Below, in pieces: positions 5,970-8,586 of a stretch of 8,586 nt of DNA. The position numbers and the translations under genes were made by a program. How positions within the stretch are numbered: position 1 is the stretch's first letter; each line of letters begins with the position of its first letter. The notes beneath the pieces are model-generated. The model saw only the letters and a program-made list of their open reading frames with translations. It did no database searches and had not been told where the DNA came from. The DNA is from an uncultured Anaerolineae bacterium (GTDB lineage Bacteria > Chloroflexota > Anaerolineae > B4-G1 > DUEL01), in NCBI GenBank assembly GCA_937942115.1, contig CALDFY010000118.1:1-8586 (forward strand). Direction: 5' to 3'.

Positions 5970-6060
5970 CCTCACCTCTCCCCCGACCCCCTCCCCTCTC
6001 CTGACCTTCGGTCAGGAGAGGGGAGGGGGTGGCGGCGCAGCCGCCGGGGGTGGGGTGAGG
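5970..6060. repeat. 91-bp interspersed element with three-way-junction inverted-repeat structure
   Basis: An outer stem pairs CCTCACC and CCCCC (5970-5976, 5980-5984) with GGGGG and GGTGAGG (6046-6050, 6054-6060), leaving a 3+3 internal loop. Inside are two hairpins: a perfect 20-bp stem (5987-6006 with 6010-6029) around a TTC loop, and GGCGGC-GCA-GCCGCC (6031-6045). The fold is a compact three-way junction between the KAS III-like gene and ACS2. The C-rich, then G-rich composition resembles non-autonomous interspersed repeats common in bacterial genomes. No U-tract follows. It ends 3 bases before the AAAGGAG of the next gene, so it may affect readthrough or mRNA stability. Confidence 0.8.
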
Positions 6061-6076
6061 AGAAAAGGAGCATCCC

Positions 6077-7645
6077 ATGTACATCGGCGACTATCTCGGC
6101 CGTCGGGCCATCTACAGCCCGGACAGACTGGCTATTGTGGACGCGGGCAAAGAGCCGCCCTGGCGGCTCACCTACCGCCAGATGAACGAACGGGCGAACC
6201 GCTTCGCCAACTGGCTGCGGGATGTGGCGGGGGTCGGCAAAGGGGACCGGGTGGCGATTCTGGCGCGGGACGGCGTGGAGCACCTGGATTGCTTCTTCGC
6301 CTGCGCCAAACGGGGCGCCATCCACACCGCCCTCAACTGGCGGCTCCACTGGCGGGAACTGGCGGAGATTGTCCAGCGGACCACCCCTACCGTCCTCATC
6401 TACTCCGACGACTTCCGGGAGACGGTCGCCCAACTGGAGGCCGCCACACGGAATACGGGATACGCCATCCGCTTCTACCTGCACATAGAGGGCGACGGCA
6501 TCCCCGGCAGCCTGCACTTTGAGACCACCCTCCAGGGGAGCCCGCCCGACCCCGCGACCTGCGAGGAGGTGGAGGCAGAGGACATTGCCGCCCTCATCTT
6601 CACCGGCGGCACCACCGGCTTCCCCAAGGCCGCGCAGGTCTCCCACCGCATGATCGCCTGGAACACCCTGAACACCGTCATCCACGACCTGACCCACAAC
6701 GACGTCTACCTCAACGTCTTCCCGATGTTCCACACGGGGGGCCTCTTCGTCTACACCCTGCCCCAGGTCATCCTAGGCGGGACGACCATCCTCATCCGCC
6801 AGTTTGACCCCGCGCGGGTCCTGCGCCTGATTGAGCAGGAGCGGGTGACGGTCTTCGCCGGTGTGCCGACGATGTACCAGATGATGACCCAGGCCCCCAA
6901 CTGGGCCGAGGCCGACCTTTCCTCGCTGCGGTTCTGCACCAGCGGCGGCGCCCCCCTGCCCGTCCCGCTGGTGGAGCAGTACGTCCGGGAGAAGGGCGTG
7001 CGCTTCAAGCAGGGCTTCGGGATGACCGAGTTCGGTCCGGGCATCTTCGCCCTGGCGCCGGAGGACGCCGTCCGCAAGGCCGGCTCCATCGGCCGTCCCA
7101 ACTTCTTCGTGGACGCGCGGGTGGTGGACGACGAGAACCGTCCCCTGGGCCCCAACCAGTTGGGCGAACTGGTCCTCAAGGGCCCGTCCATCTGCTCCGG
7201 CTACTTCGGCGACCCGGAGGCGACGGCGGGCCTGCTGGATGAGGAGGGCTGGTTCCACACCGGCGACCTGGCCCGCTACGACGAGGAGTGGTACTTCTAC
7301 ATCGTTGACCGCAAGAAGGACATGTTCATCTCCGGCGGCGAGAACGTCTATCCGGTGGAGATTGAGAAGGCCCTCTACGAGCATCCGGCGGTCCATATGT
7401 GCGCCGTGGTCGGCGTGCCCGACCCCCATTGGGGCGAGGTGGGGCTGGCCTGTGTCGTCCTCAAGCCCGGCGCCACGGCCACGGAGGAAGAACTCATCGC
7501 CTTCCTGCAGGACCGTCTGGCCCGCTACAAAGTCCCCAAACGGGTGGTGTTTATGGAAAGCCTCCCCATCTCGGCGGCGGGGAAAATCCTGAAGCGAGAG
7601 TTGCGGGAGCAGTTCGCAACGGAATACGGAATACGCAATACGTGA
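6077..7645 (+). CDS. AMP-dependent acyl-CoA synthetase/ligase 2 (ACS2)
   Basis: This 522-residue ANL-superfamily ligase is a paralogue of ACS1. The motifs are the P-loop FTGGTTGFPKA at 175-185, FGMTEFGP at 314-321, HTGD at 394-397, DRKKDMFISGGENVYP at 411-426 and catalytic Lys503 in AAGKILK. It would adenylate a carboxylate and transfer it to CoA or another thiol. AAAGGAG lies 6 bases before the ATG, and MYIGDYLGRRA matches the start of ACS1. Two oddities are visible. Residues 125-131 (RNTGYAI) are encoded by a degenerate 14-bp repeat copy at 6451-6464, in a region between N-terminal subdomain and P-loop that differs from ACS1. The C-terminal TEYGIRNT is encoded by an exact copy at 7629-7642. 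The catalytic core is intact. It is followed closely by ABH2, so the ligase-hydrolase pairing of ACS1-ABH1 recurs. The substrate is unknown. Confidence 0.9.
   Translation: MYIGDYLGRRAIYSPDRLAIVDAGKEPPWRLTYRQMNERANRFANWLRDVAGVGKGDRVAILARDGVEHLDCFFACAKRGAIHTALNWRLHWRELAEIVQRTTPTVLIYSDDFRETVAQLEAATRNTGYAIRFYLHIEGDGIPGSLHFETTLQGSPPDPATCEEVEAEDIAALIFTGGTTGFPKAAQVSHRMIAWNTLNTVIHDLTHNDVYLNVFPMFHTGGLFVYTLPQVILGGTTILIRQFDPARVLRLIEQERVTVFAGVPTMYQMMTQAPNWAEADLSSLRFCTSGGAPLPVPLVEQYVREKGVRFKQGFGMTEFGPGIFALAPEDAVRKAGSIGRPNFFVDARVVDDENRPLGPNQLGELVLKGPSICSGYFGDPEATAGLLDEEGWFHTGDLARYDEEWYFYIVDRKKDMFISGGENVYPVEIEKALYEHPAVHMCAVVGVPDPHWGEVGLACVVLKPGATATEEELIAFLQDRLARYKVPKRVVFMESLPISAAGKILKRELREQFATEYGIRNT
6451..6464 (+). 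repeat. Degenerate 14-bp repeat copy inside ACS2
   Basis: GAATACGGGATACG differs at two positions from the unit GAATACGCAATACG. It is in frame and read as part of RNTGYAI. The reading frame is not the one used by the copies at the ends of ACS1 and ACS2. Confidence 0.55.
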
Positions 7646-7654
7646 AGCGTGAAG
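7619..7654 (+). repeat. 14-bp repeat copy plus ACGTGAAG repeat at the ACS2 stop
   Basis: An exact GAATACGCAATACG lies at 7629-7642, preceded by another partial unit (ACGGAATACG, 7619-7628). ACGTGAAGCGTGAAG follows directly at 7640-7654. The first repeat encodes the last residues of ACS2 and the TGA stop (7643-7645) belongs to the second repeat. The ABH2 ribosome binding site follows 4 bases later. Confidence 0.7.
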
Positions 7655-7658
7655 CGCG

Positions 7659-7666
7659 AAAGGAGG
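7659..7666 (+). promoter_or_regulatory. Shine-Dalgarno site of ABH2
   Basis: AAAGGAGG lies 6 bases before the ATG at 7673. It fixes the start of this open-ended gene. Confidence 0.8.
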
Positions 7667-7672
7667 CGCGAA

Positions 7673-8586
7673 ATGGGCACGATTCCGACACTGGAAGGCA
7701 TCCGTTCCCAAATGGTGCAGACGGAGCGGCTGCGGATGCACGTCCTCACTGCTGGCCCCGAAGACGGCGTCCCGGTGGTCTTCATCCACGGCAACGGCTC
7801 CTCGGCGACCTTCTGGGAGGAGACCATGCTGGCGTTGCCCGCGGGCTTTCGCGGCATCGCCCCCGACATGCGCGGCTACGGCGACACCGAACCCCTGCCG
7901 GTGGATGCCACGCTGGGCCTGGGCGACATGGTGGAGGACGTCCATTCTCTGGTCCGGGCAATGGGACTGGGCAAATTCCACCTCGTCGGTCATTCCATGG
8001 GCGGCGGCATTGTGATGAAGTACGCGATCGCCTACCCCCAGGACCTGCTCTCCATCACCCTGGTGGACACCATGTCCCCCTACGGTTATAGCGGGAGCAA
8101 GGATGTGGACGGCACCCCCTGCTACGAGGACGGCGCCCCGGCGGGCGCGGCGAGCGTCAACCCCGACTTCGTCCGCCTGCTGAAGGAAGGCGACCGGAGC
8201 GCGGAGAATCCCGTCTCCCCCCGCAACGTCATGCGCCAGTTCTACTTCAAGCCGCCGTTTGTCCCGAAGCGGGAGGAGGAACTGCTGAGTGCGATGCTTT
8301 CCCTGCGGGTGGGCGAGGACTGGTATCCGGGCGACTTTGTCCCCTCGCCCCACTGGCCGGGGGCCGCGCCGGGCACCCGGGGCATCGTCAACGCCTTCAG
8401 CCGCAAGTACTTTGACGCCAGCGGCATCGCCGACATCTCGCCGAAGCCCCCCATCCTCTGGATTCGCGGCGCGGACGACCTGGTGGTCTCCAACGCCGCG
8501 ATGTGGGACATCGCCGCGCTGGGGGCGCTGGGGTTCGTCCCCGGCTGGCCCGGCCCCGCAGAGTGCCCGCCCCAGCCCATGCTGGA
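7673..8586 (+). CDS. Alpha/beta hydrolase, larger type, 3' end outside the window (ABH2)
   Basis: At least 304 residues are visible, beginning MGTIPTLEGIRSQMVQTERL, and the frame runs open to the window end. The fold is clear: FIHGNGSS at 38-44 is the oxyanion loop, PDMRGYGDTEP is at 65-75, the nucleophile is S108 in GHSMGGG (106-112), and the acid is probably D269 in RGADDLVVS. The catalytic His should lie in the missing C-terminus. A long insert between about 137 and 245, with many Pro, Gly and Asp residues, forms an extended cap, larger than that of ABH1. Such enzymes cleave esters, thioesters or related bonds; the substrate is unknown. It follows ACS2 by 27 bases and is presumably co-transcribed. 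The nucleophile is Ser, not Asp, arguing against a haloalkane-dehalogenase/OleB type. Confidence 0.87.
   Translation, partial: MGTIPTLEGIRSQMVQTERLRMHVLTAGPEDGVPVVFIHGNGSSATFWEETMLALPAGFRGIAPDMRGYGDTEPLPVDATLGLGDMVEDVHSLVRAMGLGKFHLVGHSMGGGIVMKYAIAYPQDLLSITLVDTMSPYGYSGSKDVDGTPCYEDGAPAGAASVNPDFVRLLKEGDRSAENPVSPRNVMRQFYFKPPFVPKREEELLSAMLSLRVGEDWYPGDFVPSPHWPGAAPGTRGIVNAFSRKYFDASGIADISPKPPILWIRGADDLVVSNAAMWDIAALGALGFVPGWPGPAECPPQPML

Overview
The window is a GC-rich, gene-dense bacterial segment. The organism is most likely a member of the Chloroflexota (Anaerolineae-like). This is an inference from three things: a MalT/LuxR-type STAND regulator remnant at the left edge, strongly GC-biased codon use with good AGGAGG-type ribosome binding sites, and short interspersed repeats of GAATACG and ACGTGAAG words between and inside genes. 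No rRNA, tRNA, CRISPR array or transposase gene is visible.

Layout. Positions 2-205 hold the tail of a STAND regulator gene that loses its family similarity abruptly. A UbiA-family membrane prenyltransferase (250-1269) is on the minus strand. A divergent promoter region (about 1270-1502) follows, with a good minus-strand promoter and a plus-strand -10 box preceded by three direct repeats at exact 11-bp spacing. Everything to the right is on the plus strand and looks like one operon: a 72-residue small protein, a classical short-chain dehydrogenase (SDR), acyl-CoA synthetase 1 (ACS1), alpha/beta hydrolase 1 (ABH1), a ketoacyl synthase III (KAS III)-like protein, acyl-CoA synthetase 2 (ACS2) and alpha/beta hydrolase 2 (ABH2), which is cut by the window end. 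The junctions carry repeats: an ACGTGAAG array, a 14-bp repeat array forming a large inverted repeat, a 19-bp perfect palindrome, and a 91-bp three-way-junction element.

How the genes may work together. Two AMP-forming ligases can activate carboxylic acids as acyl-adenylates or acyl-CoAs. The KAS III-like protein can load an acyl group on its cysteine, the SDR can reduce a 3-oxo group, and the hydrolases can cleave thioesters, esters or lactones. These are the same four fold families as OleABCD and the beta-lactone pathways, but none of the members looks like the canonical Ole protein. The KAS III-like protein keeps the catalytic Cys but has Thr and Tyr where the family has its His and Asn, so ordinary decarboxylative condensation is unlikely. 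The product cannot be read from the sequence. The operon is best described as an acyl-activation/acyl-transfer lipid or specialised-metabolite cassette of unknown product.

The two points most worth following up are the altered KAS III active site within this gene set, and the 14-bp repeat family that supplies the C-terminal codons of both ligases and sits in frame inside one of them.
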